Numbered from the stretch's first letter, positions 1 to 9,794 are shown. The stretch: DNA of 64,000 nt from Actinoplanes cyaneus (GCF_016862095.1 NZ_BOMH01000018.1:62001-126000); one strand, 5' to 3'. Notes: generated by a model not told the origin, from the sequence alone. A program made the numbers and translations.

Positions 1-1
1 C

Positions 2-109
2 CGGGACCTTGAGCGCGTAGCGGCCTGGACCACCGGCCCCGTCGCGGGCTCCAGCGGCTGGACCTTGTCGGTGCGGCATCATTGTTGCGACGACAAGGAG
101 CACGGTTGA
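2..109 (+). CDS. C-terminal end of an unidentified protein (partial)
   Basis: A reading frame is open from the window edge and closes with TGA at 107-109. It encodes about 35 residues ending in a Cys-Cys-Asp-Asp-Lys-rich tail. Its stop overlaps the TTG start of the next gene in the tetranucleotide TTGA, an arrangement typical of translational coupling. I do not recognise the family from so short a piece. The frame could be a chance opening in GC-rich DNA. The overlap, and the ribosome-binding site for the next gene lying inside it, are the only support. Confidence 0.4.
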   Translation, partial: RDLERVAAWTTGPVAGSSGWTLSVRHHCCDDKEHG

Positions 110-780
110 ACCTGAACGACGCGCGGGAGCTGGCGCTCGGCCTGATGGCCCGGCACGGGCTGACGAAGTGGCGACTGACCTTCGACGACGCGAAGACCCG
201 GGCCGGGGTGTGCCGTTCCGGCAGTAGGGAGATCGGGCTGTCCCGCCCGTTGATCACGCTCTACTCCCCCGAGCAGGTCACCGAGACGATCCTGCACGAG
301 ATCGCGCACGCGCTGGCCGGGCCGCGGCACGGCCACGACGCGGTGTGGCGGGCGACGGCGATCCGGATCGGGTGTTCCGGCCGCCGCTGTGTGCCGGAGG
401 AGGCGCCGCGCGTCGACGGTTCCTGGCACGGCGTCTGCCGCGCGGGTCACCGGACGACGGCGCATCGGCAGCCGATCCGGGTCAAGTCGTGCCGGGAGTG
501 CTCGCCTCGGTTCGACCGGTCGGCGCTGTTCGCCTGGACCTACCGGGGGCATCCGGCGCCGGTGCACCCGGCGTATGCCGCCGAGATCACCCGGATGCGG
601 GCTCCGGCGACCGTTCCGGCGGTGCAGCCGGGGGTCGGCGACAAGGTCCGGCTGACCGGCGCCGGGAAGTATGGCGGGCTGACCGGCACGATCGTGAAAC
701 AGGGCCGGACCCGGTACCAGGTGAAGACCGCCAAGGGCCTGCTGAACGCTCCGTTCACCCTGGTCGAGCCGGCCCGGTGA
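106..780 (+). CDS. SprT-like zinc metalloprotease domain protein
   Basis: This 224-residue protein has the SprT/Spartan-type metalloprotease signature HEIAHAL at about residues 64-70, with a further His in GPRHGHD as the probable third zinc ligand. Later Cys pairs (CSGRRC, CREC) suggest a zinc ribbon. The last ~50 residues (VGDKVRLTG...GLTGTIVKQG) look like a KOW/SH3-type beta-barrel. In other organisms SprT-like domains cleave DNA-protein crosslinks; the substrate here is unknown. I chose TTG at 106 because AAGGAG lies at 95-100, six bases upstream. An in-frame TTG at 82 has no such site. The TTG overlaps the stop of the upstream frame, so the two are probably co-translated. Confidence 0.8.
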   Translation: MNLNDARELALGLMARHGLTKWRLTFDDAKTRAGVCRSGSREIGLSRPLITLYSPEQVTETILHEIAHALAGPRHGHDAVWRATAIRIGCSGRRCVPEEAPRVDGSWHGVCRAGHRTTAHRQPIRVKSCRECSPRFDRSALFAWTYRGHPAPVHPAYAAEITRMRAPATVPAVQPGVGDKVRLTGAGKYGGLTGTIVKQGRTRYQVKTAKGLLNAPFTLVEPAR

Positions 781-853
781 AAAGGGTCGAGCCGGCCCGG
801 TGAACAGGGTCGAGCCCGCTCGGTGAACAGAAGCGAGCCGGCCTGGTGAACGG
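762..853 (+). repeat. 23-bp tandem repeat (4 copies) spanning the stop codon of the SprT-like gene
   Basis: Four consecutive 23-base units start at 762, 785, 808 and 831. The first is the 3' end of the SprT-like gene with its TGA stop. The others are noncoding copies that drift progressively (GGTCGAGCCGGCCCGGTGAA core). The period is not a multiple of three and only the first copy is translated. Confidence 0.85.
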
Positions 854-855
854 AA

Positions 856-885
856 CAGGCGCCCCTGGAGAACCAGGAACGCCTG
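856..885. terminator. Hairpin between convergent genes
   Basis: Arms CAGGCG/CGCCTG and CCTGG/CCAGG are separated by a 2x2 internal loop and close on an AGAA tetraloop. The hairpin sits between the convergent ends of the SprT-like gene and the sugar-binding protein gene, so it could serve both. There is no T tract, as is usual for actinomycete terminators. Confidence 0.5.
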
Positions 886-904
886 CGAGCTGCGTCTTAC
901 CGGA

Positions 905-2017
905 TTACTTGGTGAGCGCGGACAGCTTCGGGTCGTTGGCGTACGCCTCGGCCGCGTTCGCCTTGGTCACGATGACCGGGTTCAGCAGGTAGGCCGGGAC
1001 GACCTTGGCACCGTTGTTGTAGGTGTCGTTGTTCGTCTGCGGCGCGGCACCGGTCTGCAGCGACTGCACCATCTTGATCGTCTCGGAGACCAGGTTACGG
1101 GTGTCCTTGTTGATCGTGGAGTACTGCTCGCCGGCCATGATCGACTTGACCGACTCGACCTCGGAGTCCTGACCGGTGACGACCGGGATCGGCTTGCCGG
1201 CGGCCTTCACCGAGGTGATGATCGCGCGGGCCAGGGTGTCGTTCGGGGAGAGCACGCCGTCCAGGGTCTTGCCGCTGGTGTAGGTCGAGTTCAGCAGCGA
1301 GTCCATGCGGCTCTGCGCGCCCTCGGCCTTCCAGCCCTGGATCGCGGTCTGCTTGACGTCCTTCTGGCCGGAGCCGACGATGACGTCACCCTTGTCGATG
1401 GCCGGCTTGAGCACGTCCATCGCGCCGTCGAAGAAGACACCGGCGTTGTTGTCGTCCGGCGAGCCGGAGAACAGCTCGATGGTCCACGGGCCGGTCGGCT
1501 TCTTGGCCTTCATGCCGTCCAGCAGGGCCTGGCCCTGGAGCTGGCCGACCTTGAAGTTGTCGAACGCGATGTAGTAGTCGACGTTCGCGGTGTTCTTGAT
1601 CAGGCGGTCGTACGCGATGACCTTGGCACCGGCCGCGTGGGCGGCGTCGACCTGGGTGGTCAGCTGCGCGGCGTCGGTCGCGCCGATGACGATGACCTTC
1701 GCGCCCTTGGTCACCATGGCGGTGATCTGTGCCTGCTGGTCGGCGACCGTGGTGGAGGCGCCGGCGTACTGCACGTCGGACTGGAAGCCCGCGGTCTTGA
1801 GGCCGTTGGTGAACAGGTCACCCGCGAGCACCCAGTTCTCCGAGGTCTTCGACGGCAGGGCCACGCCGATCAGCGCGTCCTTGGCGAAGCCCTTGGCGTC
1901 ACCGGAGCCGGAGCCGGAGTCGCCGCTGCCGCCCTCACGGTCGTTGGAGCAGCCGGTCAGAGCGAGCGCGACAGCCGCACCGACGGCCACGCTCTTGATC
2001 AGAAAGTTACGACGCAT
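905..2017 (-). CDS. chvE: Multiple-monosaccharide ABC transporter substrate-binding lipoprotein (ChvE type)
   Basis: This is a 370-residue type I periplasmic-binding-protein fold, lipid-anchored outside the membrane. The N-terminus is a lipoprotein signal with the lipobox LTGC and Cys23 as the acylated residue, followed by a Gly/Ser-rich linker. The body carries sugar-binding-protein motifs such as VIGATDAAQL and YIAFDNFKVG. It captures sugars for the permease and ATPase encoded immediately upstream on the same strand, with an 18-base gap to the permease. The three-gene set matches the ChvE-GguA-GguB (MmsAB) family, which takes up several monosaccharides. The actual sugar cannot be read from sequence. 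ATG start at 2017. Confidence 0.88.
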   Translation of the reverse strand: MRRNFLIKSVAVGAAVALALTGCSNDREGGSGDSGSGSGDAKGFAKDALIGVALPSKTSENWVLAGDLFTNGLKTAGFQSDVQYAGASTTVADQQAQITAMVTKGAKVIVIGATDAAQLTTQVDAAHAAGAKVIAYDRLIKNTANVDYYIAFDNFKVGQLQGQALLDGMKAKKPTGPWTIELFSGSPDDNNAGVFFDGAMDVLKPAIDKGDVIVGSGQKDVKQTAIQGWKAEGAQSRMDSLLNSTYTSGKTLDGVLSPNDTLARAIITSVKAAGKPIPVVTGQDSEVESVKSIMAGEQYSTINKDTRNLVSETIKMVQSLQTGAAPQTNNDTYNNGAKVVPAYLLNPVIVTKANAAEAYANDPKLSALTK

Positions 2018-2035
2018 GGGAGATTCAAACCCTTC

Positions 2036-3334
2036 TCAGGAGCGGGCCGCAGGCTGCTTCACGACGTTCGATTCCGTTGACGCGCTGTCCGCCGCCTCAT
2101 GCCTGGAGCGGTTGGAACGCGTAAGGGAACCGATGATCGAGAAACGACCCTGCTTCTTGTTGTAAACATCGAGGGCGACAGCGCCGAGCAGGAACAGACC
2201 CTTGATGATCTGGACCATGTCGGAGCCGGTGCCCGTCAACTGCAGACCGTTGTTGAGAACGGCCATGACCAGACCGCCGACGATGGAACCGCCGACCGTG
2301 CCCAGGCCACCGGAGACCGCCGCGCCACCGATGAAGACCGCGGCGATCGCGTCGAGCTCCCAGCTGAGTCCGTCCTGCGGGCCGGAGGCCGCGGAGCGGG
2401 CCACGAAGATCATGCCGGCCAGGGCGGCCAGGACGGACATGTTCATCATGACGAAGAAGTTCACCCGGCGCAGTTTCACGCCGGACAGCTCGGCGGCACG
2501 GGCGTTGCCGCCGACCGCGTAGATGTGCCGGCCACCGGCGGTGTTCCGCGTGTAGAAGGAGTACACCAGGACCAGCACGGCGAGGATGATGCCGGAGATC
2601 GGGAAGCTGGTGCCGACCCGGCCACCGGCGAACCGCAGCGTGACGAAGACGATCACGGCGATCATCACGACCATGCGCAGGACCGCGATCCACATCGGCG
2701 CGGGCTCGGCGCCCTGCATCTGGGTGCGCACCTGCCGGGCGCGCAGCTCGCGCCACACCACGGCGACGCAGGCCAGCAGGCCGAGCAGCAGGGTCAGGTT
2801 GTTGTACCCGGTGTCCGGCCCGACCTCGGGCAGGTAACCGGCGCCGATCTCGGTGAAGCCCTTGGGCACCGGGACCGTGTCGGCGTTGCCGATGTACTGG
2901 TTGCCGCCGCGGAACAGCAGCATGCCGGCGAGCGTGACGATGAAGGCCGGGATCCCGACGTACGCCACCCAGAAGCCCTGCCACGCGCCGATCAGCGCGC
3001 CGACGACCAGGCCGAGCACGACGCCCAGCGGCCACGGCAAGTTGTGCTCGGTGACCGTCTTGGCGACGACGATGCCGACGAACGCGGCGACCGAGCCGAC
3101 CGACAGGTCGATGTGGCCGGCCACGATCACCATCAGCATGCCGATGGAGAGCACCGAGATGTACGCGTACTGCTGGGTCAGGGCGATGAGGTTGCCCGAC
3201 TGCAGCGTGAGCCCGCCCGTTTTGAACTGGAAGAACAGGATGATCGCCACGAGCGTGAAGATCATGCCGAACTGACGGGCGTTCGACGTCGTACCGCCGA
3301 ACAGGTTTTTCTGTAGTTCTTTTATCCGACTCAT
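2036..3334 (-). CDS. mmsB: Multiple-monosaccharide ABC transporter permease
   Basis: A 432-residue integral membrane protein of the ribose/xylose permease family (BPD_transp_2), with about ten hydrophobic segments. The conserved loop [16 protein letters not shown] and the glycine-rich stretch [11 protein letters not shown] are visible. A hydrophilic insert around residues 180-210 is typical of the GguB/MmsB branch. Its ATG overlaps the stop of the ATPase gene by four bases (3331-3334), so the two are translationally coupled. It forms the membrane channel for the sugar caught by the ChvE-like lipoprotein. Confidence 0.9.
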   Translation of the reverse strand: MSRIKELQKNLFGGTTSNARQFGMIFTLVAIILFFQFKTGGLTLQSGNLIALTQQYAYISVLSIGMLMVIVAGHIDLSVGSVAAFVGIVVAKTVTEHNLPWPLGVVLGLVVGALIGAWQGFWVAYVGIPAFIVTLAGMLLFRGGNQYIGNADTVPVPKGFTEIGAGYLPEVGPDTGYNNLTLLLGLLACVAVVWRELRARQVRTQMQGAEPAPMWIAVLRMVVMIAVIVFVTLRFAGGRVGTSFPISGIILAVLVLVYSFYTRNTAGGRHIYAVGGNARAAELSGVKLRRVNFFVMMNMSVLAALAGMIFVARSAASGPQDGLSWELDAIAAVFIGGAAVSGGLGTVGGSIVGGLVMAVLNNGLQLTGTGSDMVQIIKGLFLLGAVALDVYNKKQGRFSIIGSLTRSNRSRHEAADSASTESNVVKQPAARS

Positions 3335-4878
3335 GACGTGGCCAGCTTCTTCGTGGAGGTCATCTGCTTCATGAGGGTTTCCGGGTCGGCGTCACGGCGC
3401 ATGATCTCGCCGGTGATCGCGCCCTCGAAGACCGTGTAGATGCGGTCGCAGAGCCCGATCAGCTCGGGCAACTCGGACGAGATCACCACGACCCCGCGGC
3501 CCTCGGACGCGAGCTCCTGGATGATCCCGTAGATCTCGTACTTCGCACCGACGTCGATACCCCGCGTCGGCTCGTCGAGGATCAGCAGGTCCGGGTCGGT
3601 GAACATCCACTTCGCCAGGACGACCTTCTGCTGATTGCCGCCGGAGAGCTTGGTGACGCCCTCGTCGACGGTGGGCGTCTTGATCCGCAGGCTCTTGCGG
3701 TACGCCTCGGCCTCGCGGTACTCCGCGGCCTCGTCGAGCACCCCGTTGTGGGTGATCTTCGAGAGCTTCGCGGCGACGACGGAAGTCTTGATGTCGTCGA
3801 GCAAGTTCAGGCCGACGGCCTTACGGTCCTCGCTGACGTACGCCAGGCCGTTCGCGATGGCGTCGGAGACCGTCTTGAGCTGGATCTCCTTGCCGTCCTT
3901 GAAGATCTGCCCGCTCTCGTAGACGCCGTAGGAGCGGCCGAACAGGCTCATCGCCAGCTCGGTGCGCCCGGCGCCCATCAGGCCGGCGAACCCGACGATC
4001 TCACCGCGCCGAACGGTGAAACTCGAGTTCTTGCAGACCAGGCGGTCGGCGGAGATCGGGTGCCGAACGGTCCAGTTGCGGACCTCGAAGAACACCTCAC
4101 CGATGTTCGGCTCGTGGTCCGGGAACCGGCTGCCCAGGTCACGGCCGACCATGCCCCGTACGATCCGGTCCTCGTCGGCGCCCTCGCCCTTGACGTCGAT
4201 CGTCTCGATCGTCTTGCCGTCGCGCAGGATCGTGATCGAGTCCGCGATCGCCTCGATCTCGTTCAGCTTGTGCGAGATCATGATCGAGGTGATGCCGCGC
4301 TTGCGGAAGCCACGCAGCAGGTCGAGCAGGTGCTGCGAGTCGTTCTCGTTCAGCGCGGCTGTCGGCTCGTCGAGGATCAGTAGCTGCACGTCCTTCGCGA
4401 ACGCCTTCGCGATCTCGACGAGCTGCTGCTTGCCGACCCCGATGTCCTTGATCAGGGTGTCGGGGTCCTCCTTCAGCCCGACCATGGACATCAGCTCCAG
4501 GGCCTTGCTGTTCGCGGCCTTCCAGTCGATGCGACCGAAACGACGCGGCTCGTTGCCGAGGAAGATGTTCTCGGTGATCGACATTCCGGGAACCAGTGCC
4601 AGTTCCTGGTGAATGATCACGATACCGGCTTGCTCGCTGGCCCGGATGTCGGAGAACTTCGCCTCGTTGCCCCGATAGATGATCGAGCCGTCGTACGACC
4701 CGTACGGGTAGACGCCGCTGAGCACCTTCATCAAGGTCGACTTGCCGGCACCGTTCTCACCGCAGATCGCGTGGATCTCTCCGTCGCGTACCGTCAGCTG
4801 CACGTCGGACAGTGCCTTGACGCCGGGGAAGGTCTTGGTGATCGACCTCATCTCCAGCAGTGGCGGAGCAGTGCTCAT
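3331..4878 (-). CDS. mmsA: Multiple-monosaccharide ABC transporter ATP-binding protein
   Basis: A 515-residue sugar-import ATPase with two fused ABC domains. The first has an intact Walker A (GENGAGKST), signature [13 protein letters not shown] and Walker [12 protein letters not shown]. The second has a degenerate P-loop ([10 protein letters not shown]) but a clear [13 protein letters not shown] signature and a [12 protein letters not shown] motif. This asymmetry is normal for RbsA/XylG/GguA-type subunits. I chose the ATG at 4878 rather than TTG at 4890 because GGGAGG lies five bases upstream of the ATG. It is the first gene of the operon, divergent from the ROK regulator. Confidence 0.92.
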   Translation of the reverse strand: MSTAPPLLEMRSITKTFPGVKALSDVQLTVRDGEIHAICGENGAGKSTLMKVLSGVYPYGSYDGSIIYRGNEAKFSDIRASEQAGIVIIHQELALVPGMSITENIFLGNEPRRFGRIDWKAANSKALELMSMVGLKEDPDTLIKDIGVGKQQLVEIAKAFAKDVQLLILDEPTAALNENDSQHLLDLLRGFRKRGITSIMISHKLNEIEAIADSITILRDGKTIETIDVKGEGADEDRIVRGMVGRDLGSRFPDHEPNIGEVFFEVRNWTVRHPISADRLVCKNSSFTVRRGEIVGFAGLMGAGRTELAMSLFGRSYGVYESGQIFKDGKEIQLKTVSDAIANGLAYVSEDRKAVGLNLLDDIKTSVVAAKLSKITHNGVLDEAAEYREAEAYRKSLRIKTPTVDEGVTKLSGGNQQKVVLAKWMFTDPDLLILDEPTRGIDVGAKYEIYGIIQELASEGRGVVVISSELPELIGLCDRIYTVFEGAITGEIMRRDADPETLMKQMTSTKKLATS

Positions 4879-4938
4879 ACCGCCTCCCAACAGGTGTTTT
4901 GCAGAGATTCTCGTGTATGACGTCGGCGTTTCCAGACT

Positions 4939-4957
4939 GTAAATCTTATTTATTTAC
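4939..4957. promoter_or_regulatory. Palindrome in AT-rich island, candidate ROK operator
   Basis: GTAAAT-N7-ATTTAC lies in a conspicuously AT-rich island between the divergent sugar-importer operon and the ROK regulator gene. Flanking GACT/AGTC bases extend the symmetry with a small bulge. Position and dyad symmetry suit a repressor site controlling one or both directions. The link to the ROK protein is inferred from location only. Confidence 0.5.
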
Positions 4958-5022
4958 TAAGTCAACCGGGGGTGGCATCATGGTCGGCATCGATCAGGTA
5001 ACGACCGGGAGGCGCTTCACCG

Positions 5023-6198
5023 GTGCGGCGAACAGGTACCAATCTGCCCAAAGTCGGTCAGTACAACCGAGCTGTCGTGCTCGACCAGATCCAGCTGGCC
5101 GACGGCATCAGCCGGGTGGAGATCGCTGAGCTGACCGGCCTCACCCCGCAAACAGTGTCCAGCATCGTCCGCAAGCTGATCACCGAGGGCATCGTCCGGG
5201 AGGACGGCGCCACGGTGTCCAGCGGCGGCAAGCCACGCACGCTGCTGCGGGTCAACGCCGGGGCCGGGCTCGCGGTCGGCGTTCACTTCGACCCGTCACA
5301 GATTTCCTGCGTGGTCGCCGACCTGCTCGGCCGGCCGATGGTCAAGCTGCAGCAGCCGGTCCGGCCCGGGGCCTCCCCCGCCGAGATCACCAACGCGGTC
5401 GCCGGGCTGGTCTCCGAGGTCCTGGCCACCGCCGGCGTGGACCGCAAGCGGGTCCTCGGGCTCGGCCTGGCCACCCCCGGGCCGATCGACCAGACACTCG
5501 GCGCCCTGGTCGGGCCGCCGCAGCTGATGGGCTGGACGCGGGTGCCGCTCAAGGAGATGCTGACCGAGGCCACCGGGCTGCCGGTCACCCTGGACAACGA
5601 CGCGACAGCGGCGGCGATCGGTGAGTGCTGGGCCGGGGCCGGGCGCGGGGTCGCCGACTTCGCCTACTTCTTCTTCGGCGCCGGCGTCGGCGGCGGGCTG
5701 ATCCTGGAGAACCAGATCTATCGGGGCGGCTCGATGAATGCCGCCGAGTTCGGCCACCAGTCCGTGCAGGCCGACGGTCCGGAGTGCTACTGCGGCAACC
5801 ACGGCTGCCTGGAGAGCCTGATCAGCCCGAAAGCGCTGGTCGCGGCCACCGGCATGGAGAGTTACGACGCCGTGCGCCAGGCCGCGGCCGACGGTCACCC
5901 GGTGGCGGTGGAAGCGGTCGAGGTGGCCGCCACCCACCTCGCGACGGCGGTGGTCAACGTCGCCAACATCCTCGACATCGACCTGGTCGTGCTCGGCGGG
6001 CACGGTCTGCGCCACCTCGAGAACCGCTTCCGCGACGCCACCGCCAAGGCCCTGGCCACCCGGCCCCTGGCAAGAAGCATTCGCACGGTACGGGTGGAGG
6101 TGTCCCCGCTCGGCGCCGACGCGGCAGTGGTCGGGGCGGCGGCGCTGGTGCTGCACACGACGTACTCGCCCCAGGTCTCCGAACTGCTCTCCCTGTAG
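5023..6198 (+). CDS. ROK family transcriptional regulator
   Basis: A 391-residue protein with an N-terminal winged helix-turn-helix (about residues 20-75, including EIAELTGLTPQTVSSIVRKL) and a ROK sugar-kinase-like domain. The ROK phosphate loop region DNDATAAAIGE and the zinc-binding motif CYCGNHGCLE (CxCGxxGCxE) are both intact. Family members sense a sugar or sugar phosphate and repress uptake genes. It is divergent from the monosaccharide importer operon, which is its most likely target. The GTG start at 5023 has GGGAGG eight bases upstream. Confidence 0.88.
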   Translation: MRRTGTNLPKVGQYNRAVVLDQIQLADGISRVEIAELTGLTPQTVSSIVRKLITEGIVREDGATVSSGGKPRTLLRVNAGAGLAVGVHFDPSQISCVVADLLGRPMVKLQQPVRPGASPAEITNAVAGLVSEVLATAGVDRKRVLGLGLATPGPIDQTLGALVGPPQLMGWTRVPLKEMLTEATGLPVTLDNDATAAAIGECWAGAGRGVADFAYFFFGAGVGGGLILENQIYRGGSMNAAEFGHQSVQADGPECYCGNHGCLESLISPKALVAATGMESYDAVRQAAADGHPVAVEAVEVAATHLATAVVNVANILDIDLVVLGGHGLRHLENRFRDATAKALATRPLARSIRTVRVEVSPLGADAAVVGAAALVLHTTYSPQVSELLSL

Positions 6199-6224
6199 TC
6201 CACCGGCGTGGTTTGCTGAGAAGC

Positions 6225-8327
6225 ATGGAGCCTCCGGGCCCTCCCCCGGCGGCGCGTCCCGCTCCTCGGATCGCGTTCCTCAGCGGTGACGCCATGCCGG
6301 ACGCGGCGGCCGACCGGTTCGCCGCGGTGGTCGCCCGGGTGGCCCACGCGCCGACCGTGTTGATCCTGCTGGCCGACGGCGACCGGTTGCGGCTGGCAGG
6401 CGCCCACGGGATTCCCGCCGACTGGCCTTCCCACGCGACGACACCGGCCGGCCGGACGGTGGCCGGGCTGATCGTCCACCACAACCGTCCCCTGACCAGC
6501 ACGGATCTCGCGGCCGACCCGCGGGTGCCACCGCAGGCGCCCGCCCGGGAGCTCGGCGTCCGCGGATACGCCGGGTATCCGATCCACGACCCCGTCGGGA
6601 ACGTCTTCGGGGTGCTCGCCGTGATGGACCCCGAGCCTCGCTGCTGGACGACCGGCGAACTGGCCGCTCTGGACGACGCGGCGCGGGCGTGCGCCGCGTT
6701 CGTGGCCGAGCGGTCCGCCCGGGAGGACATCGACACCCAGCGCCGCTTCCTGGACGCGCTGCTGCAGAGCCTGCGGACCGCTGTCGCCGCGTGCGACGCC
6801 GGCGGGCGCATCGTGTTCGCCAACGAGGCGTTGCGCCAGCTCACCGGGCCGGCGCCGCTGTTGCGCCCGCTCGCCGAGTGGTCCCAGCACAGCTACCTGA
6901 AGGACCTGGAGGGCCGCCCGCTGCGGCGCGAACAGGTCCCGCTGTTCCGCGCCCTGGCCGGCTCCCACGTACGCGACGAGGAGTTCCTGGTCCGGTCGGC
7001 TGACGGGCGGATCCGGATCGTCGCCACCGACGCCCAGCCGATCACCGGGGAGCACGGCAGACGGCTGGGCGCGGTCGCCTGCCTCCGGGACGTCACCGAC
7101 CAGCGGATGACCGAGCGGTTCCACGAGGTCGAGGCGGCGGTGTCGGACGCCCTGGCGCACGCCGAGACCGTGCAGGAGGGCGGACCGCAGGTGCTGCGGG
7201 CGATCTGTGCCGGTTTCGGCTGGCGGTACGCCCAGCTGTGGCTCGCCGACGAGGCGACCGGCGAACTGGACCTGGTCGCCGACCAGCACGCGGACGCCGA
7301 GGCCCGGGCCCTCGCCGCCTCGGTGTCCGCACAGGCCGAGATGATCGCCGAGACCGCCCGCCGGATCGGGAAGGCGGTCCGGGAGAGCCGGTGGGGCGCC
7401 GAGCTCGCCGTGCCGGCCCGGTCAGGCGACCGGACCGTGGCGGTGCTGACCTTCTTCGCCGACCCGCCGGAGGCGCCTGTCGACCCGCCGGGCGCGCCGC
7501 CCGACTCACTGAGTGCACCTGCCGAGCCGCTGGTCGCGCCTGCCGACCCGCTGGTCGCGTTCCTCAGTGGGGTGGCCGCGCACGTCGCCGAGTTCCTCGA
7601 ACGCCGCCGCGCCGAGGAGCTGACCGTGGCGCTCGCGCACAGCCGGGACGAATACCTGGCTCTGATCGACCATGAGTTCCGCACGCCGCTGACCTCGATC
7701 TCGGCCTACATCGATCTGCTGCGCGACACCGAGCCCGACGCGGCCGCCGACGAGCTGCCCGGCATCCTGGACGTGCTCGGCCGCAACAGCGAGATCCTGC
7801 GACACATCGTCGAGGACCTGCTCGACCTGGCCGGCATCGACAACGGCCACATCGAGCTGGCCGAGGAACCCGTCGACCTGGCCGCCACGGTGACGGCCGC
7901 GGCCCGGGCGGCCGAGCCGCGCGCCGCGGACGCCGGGGTCGCGCTGCACCTGGACGTGGCGGAGGGCACGACGGTCCGCGGGGACGAGAGCCGGCTGCGC
8001 CAGGTCGCCGATCATCTGATCGCCAACGCCGTCGGCCACACCGTCGGGGCCGGCCGGGTGTCACTCGCGCTGACCCGCCCGGCGCCCGCGGTCGTCGAGC
8101 TGACCGTCACCGACGACGGGCTGGGCATCCCGGTGGAGGACGAGGACCGGGTGTTCGCCCGCTTCTACCGCTCGGCGCGCACCCGTGAGCATCGCCTGCC
8201 CGGGGTGGGACTGGGCCTGACGATCAGCCGCGCCATCGTCGAACGCCACCACGGGACGATCCGCTTCGTGCCGTGCCCGCCGCCGGGCACCCGCATCACG
8301 GTGCGCCTGCCGGCCTGCCGCTCCTGA
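6225..8327 (+). CDS. Soluble GAF/PAS sensor histidine kinase
   Basis: A 700-residue kinase with no membrane segments. Approximate domain order: GAF (25-160), PAS (175-290, ending in a PAC-like CLRDVTDQR), a second GAF-like sensor (305-455) with a Pro/Ala-rich loop of repeated PPxAP units, HisKA with phospho-acceptor His483 in IDHEFRTPLTS, and HATPase_c with N box HLIANAVGH, DDGLGIP and GVGLGLTI. It should autophosphorylate in response to a cytoplasmic signal. The convergent single-domain receiver gene 21 bases downstream is the likely partner. The longer frame running back into the ROK gene is an overlap artefact; ATG at 6225 is the first start after the ROK stop. Confidence 0.85.
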   Translation: MEPPGPPPAARPAPRIAFLSGDAMPDAAADRFAAVVARVAHAPTVLILLADGDRLRLAGAHGIPADWPSHATTPAGRTVAGLIVHHNRPLTSTDLAADPRVPPQAPARELGVRGYAGYPIHDPVGNVFGVLAVMDPEPRCWTTGELAALDDAARACAAFVAERSAREDIDTQRRFLDALLQSLRTAVAACDAGGRIVFANEALRQLTGPAPLLRPLAEWSQHSYLKDLEGRPLRREQVPLFRALAGSHVRDEEFLVRSADGRIRIVATDAQPITGEHGRRLGAVACLRDVTDQRMTERFHEVEAAVSDALAHAETVQEGGPQVLRAICAGFGWRYAQLWLADEATGELDLVADQHADAEARALAASVSAQAEMIAETARRIGKAVRESRWGAELAVPARSGDRTVAVLTFFADPPEAPVDPPGAPPDSLSAPAEPLVAPADPLVAFLSGVAAHVAEFLERRRAEELTVALAHSRDEYLALIDHEFRTPLTSISAYIDLLRDTEPDAAADELPGILDVLGRNSEILRHIVEDLLDLAGIDNGHIELAEEPVDLAATVTAAARAAEPRAADAGVALHLDVAEGTTVRGDESRLRQVADHLIANAVGHTVGAGRVSLALTRPAPAVVELTVTDDGLGIPVEDEDRVFARFYRSARTREHRLPGVGLGLTISRAIVERHHGTIRFVPCPPPGTRITVRLPACRS

Positions 8328-8348
8328 CACCCGCCGCCGGGATTGCGG

Positions 8349-8711
8349 TCAGCTGCCGACCAACTGCCGCACACAACCGACCAGCTCATGCGCGGTGAAC
8401 GGCTTGGTGACGACCGCGGTGGCCTGAGCCCGCTCCGGCCGGTCGTCGCCCGGAGTCAGACTGCCGCTCACGAAGATCACCGGAAGGTCCCTGGTCGCCG
8501 GGTCGGCGCGGATGGCCAGGCACATGTCGACGCCGGACATCACCGGCATGTCGATGTCGGAGACCACGGCGGCCGGCCCGTGCTCGCGGACGGCTTCCAG
8601 CGCGACCGCCCCGTTCGCCGCCTCGACCACGGTGAACCCGGCGCGGCTCAGCACCCGGGTCATGATCATCCGGATGTCGTCGTGGTCCTCGGCAACCACC
8701 AGAAGAGTCAT
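8349..8711 (-). CDS. Single-domain response regulator (CheY-like receiver)
   Basis: A stand-alone receiver domain of 120 residues. Visible features are the acidic pocket AEDHDD near the N-terminus, the phospho-acceptor Asp in SDIDMPVMSG, the switch Ser in FVSGS and the conserved Lys in VTKPF. There is no output domain, so it must act by protein contact or as a phosphorelay intermediate. It converges on the soluble histidine kinase gene, which suggests pairing. The start at 8711 gives the usual short N-terminus before the first beta strand; GTG at 8726 is an alternative. Neither has a strong ribosome-binding site. Confidence 0.82.
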   Translation of the reverse strand: MTLLVVAEDHDDIRMIMTRVLSRAGFTVVEAANGAVALEAVREHGPAAVVSDIDMPVMSGVDMCLAIRADPATRDLPVIFVSGSLTPGDDRPERAQATAVVTKPFTAHELVGCVRQLVGS

Positions 8712-8953
8712 GCAGTTCGTTTTCACTTCGTCGCGGGATCCAGGCGGAGGCCGGTCGGCCCCGTAGAGGCGGTCAACGCTCCAGGAATCAGCCTAAATCG
8801 TTCGTCGTGCCCGAGCGGCGCTTTACGCCATCAGGCAACATCTCCCCCTGATGGCGCAGGCATGCACCTCCGCTTCACGGCACGGCCGGCCGCCGTTGGG
8901 CGAGCTCCCGCCGCCGCCCGGCCGTCGTGGCGACCGACGTTCTCCGGTGCGGG

Positions 8954-9745
8954 TCAGGCGGCCAAGGCGACCGCCGGGCGCAGCTCGAAGGACTCGCGCA
9001 ACGTCCGGGCGACCGGCCGCGGCGCGAGCGCGCGCACCACCCGCACGATGTCCTGCACGCCGCCCTCGATCGTGAGCTCCACGCCGTCCAGCAGGTGCTC
9101 GTCGACCCACGCCCGCAGCCGCGTGGCGAACCCCGGCCCGGCGTCACCCCTGATCACGGTGACCCGGCCGAGCAGCGCGACCTCGCCGCGCTCGCGCCCG
9201 GCCAGCCGCAGCGCCTGGGTCAGCACCGCGTCGGCGCCGGCGGCCTGCCCGAGGTCGACCACCACCACGTCGGCGACCGGGGCCAGCGCGCCAACCCCGA
9301 GCAGCCCGAGGTCGGCGACGAGGATCGGCCCGTCCGGCCGGTCGTCGCCGGGGAAGGAGCTCCACAGCCTGGTCAGCACCCGCGCGTACTCCGTCCAGCG
9401 CAGCACCGGGTCGGCCGCGCTCTGCTCCCCCGGCCCCGGGCGCAGCACCGCGCCGGACCGGCCGCCGGTCGCCGTGTCGAGCGACAGCAGGCGTCGCGCC
9501 GCGGCATAGGGCGGGTTGCCGGTGGTCGGCAGGACCGGCAGGTAACCGACGCCGGTGTGCCGCGCGGCCAGGTACGCCGCCACCACGGCCGGGTCGAGGG
9601 CGGTGCCGTGGAGCGAGCGGTCGGCCAGCCGGATCGCGGCGACCCCGGCTTCCTCGGCGGCGGCCGCGACGGTGCCGGCCTCGGCCAGCGAGAGCAACCC
9701 CGGGCCGCCGACGGCGAGGGCGAGCTGGACGGGGACACTGCGCAT
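8954..9745 (-). CDS. Short luciferase-like (LLM class) flavin-dependent oxidoreductase
   Basis: A 263-residue protein whose first 150 residues follow the LLM pattern: LALAVGGPGLLSLAEAGTVAAAAEEAGVAAIRLAD, then a Pro-Tyr-Ala segment and an ARVLTRLW helix. Family members usually have 300-450 residues, so the barrel looks shortened, and the typical FMN-site motifs are weak. It may be a specialised, possibly inactive member. ATG 9745 is preferred over upstream starts because AAGGTGG precedes it. It is divergent from the chemotaxis receptor gene. Confidence 0.55.
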   Translation of the reverse strand: MRSVPVQLALAVGGPGLLSLAEAGTVAAAAEEAGVAAIRLADRSLHGTALDPAVVAAYLAARHTGVGYLPVLPTTGNPPYAAARRLLSLDTATGGRSGAVLRPGPGEQSAADPVLRWTEYARVLTRLWSSFPGDDRPDGPILVADLGLLGVGALAPVADVVVVDLGQAAGADAVLTQALRLAGRERGEVALLGRVTVIRGDAGPGFATRLRAWVDEHLLDGVELTIEGGVQDIVRVVRALAPRPVARTLRESFELRPAVALAA

Positions 9746-9794
9746 CGGGGACCACCTTCGGGCAACGGGCGACGACCGGCCCAGTAAACCACAA

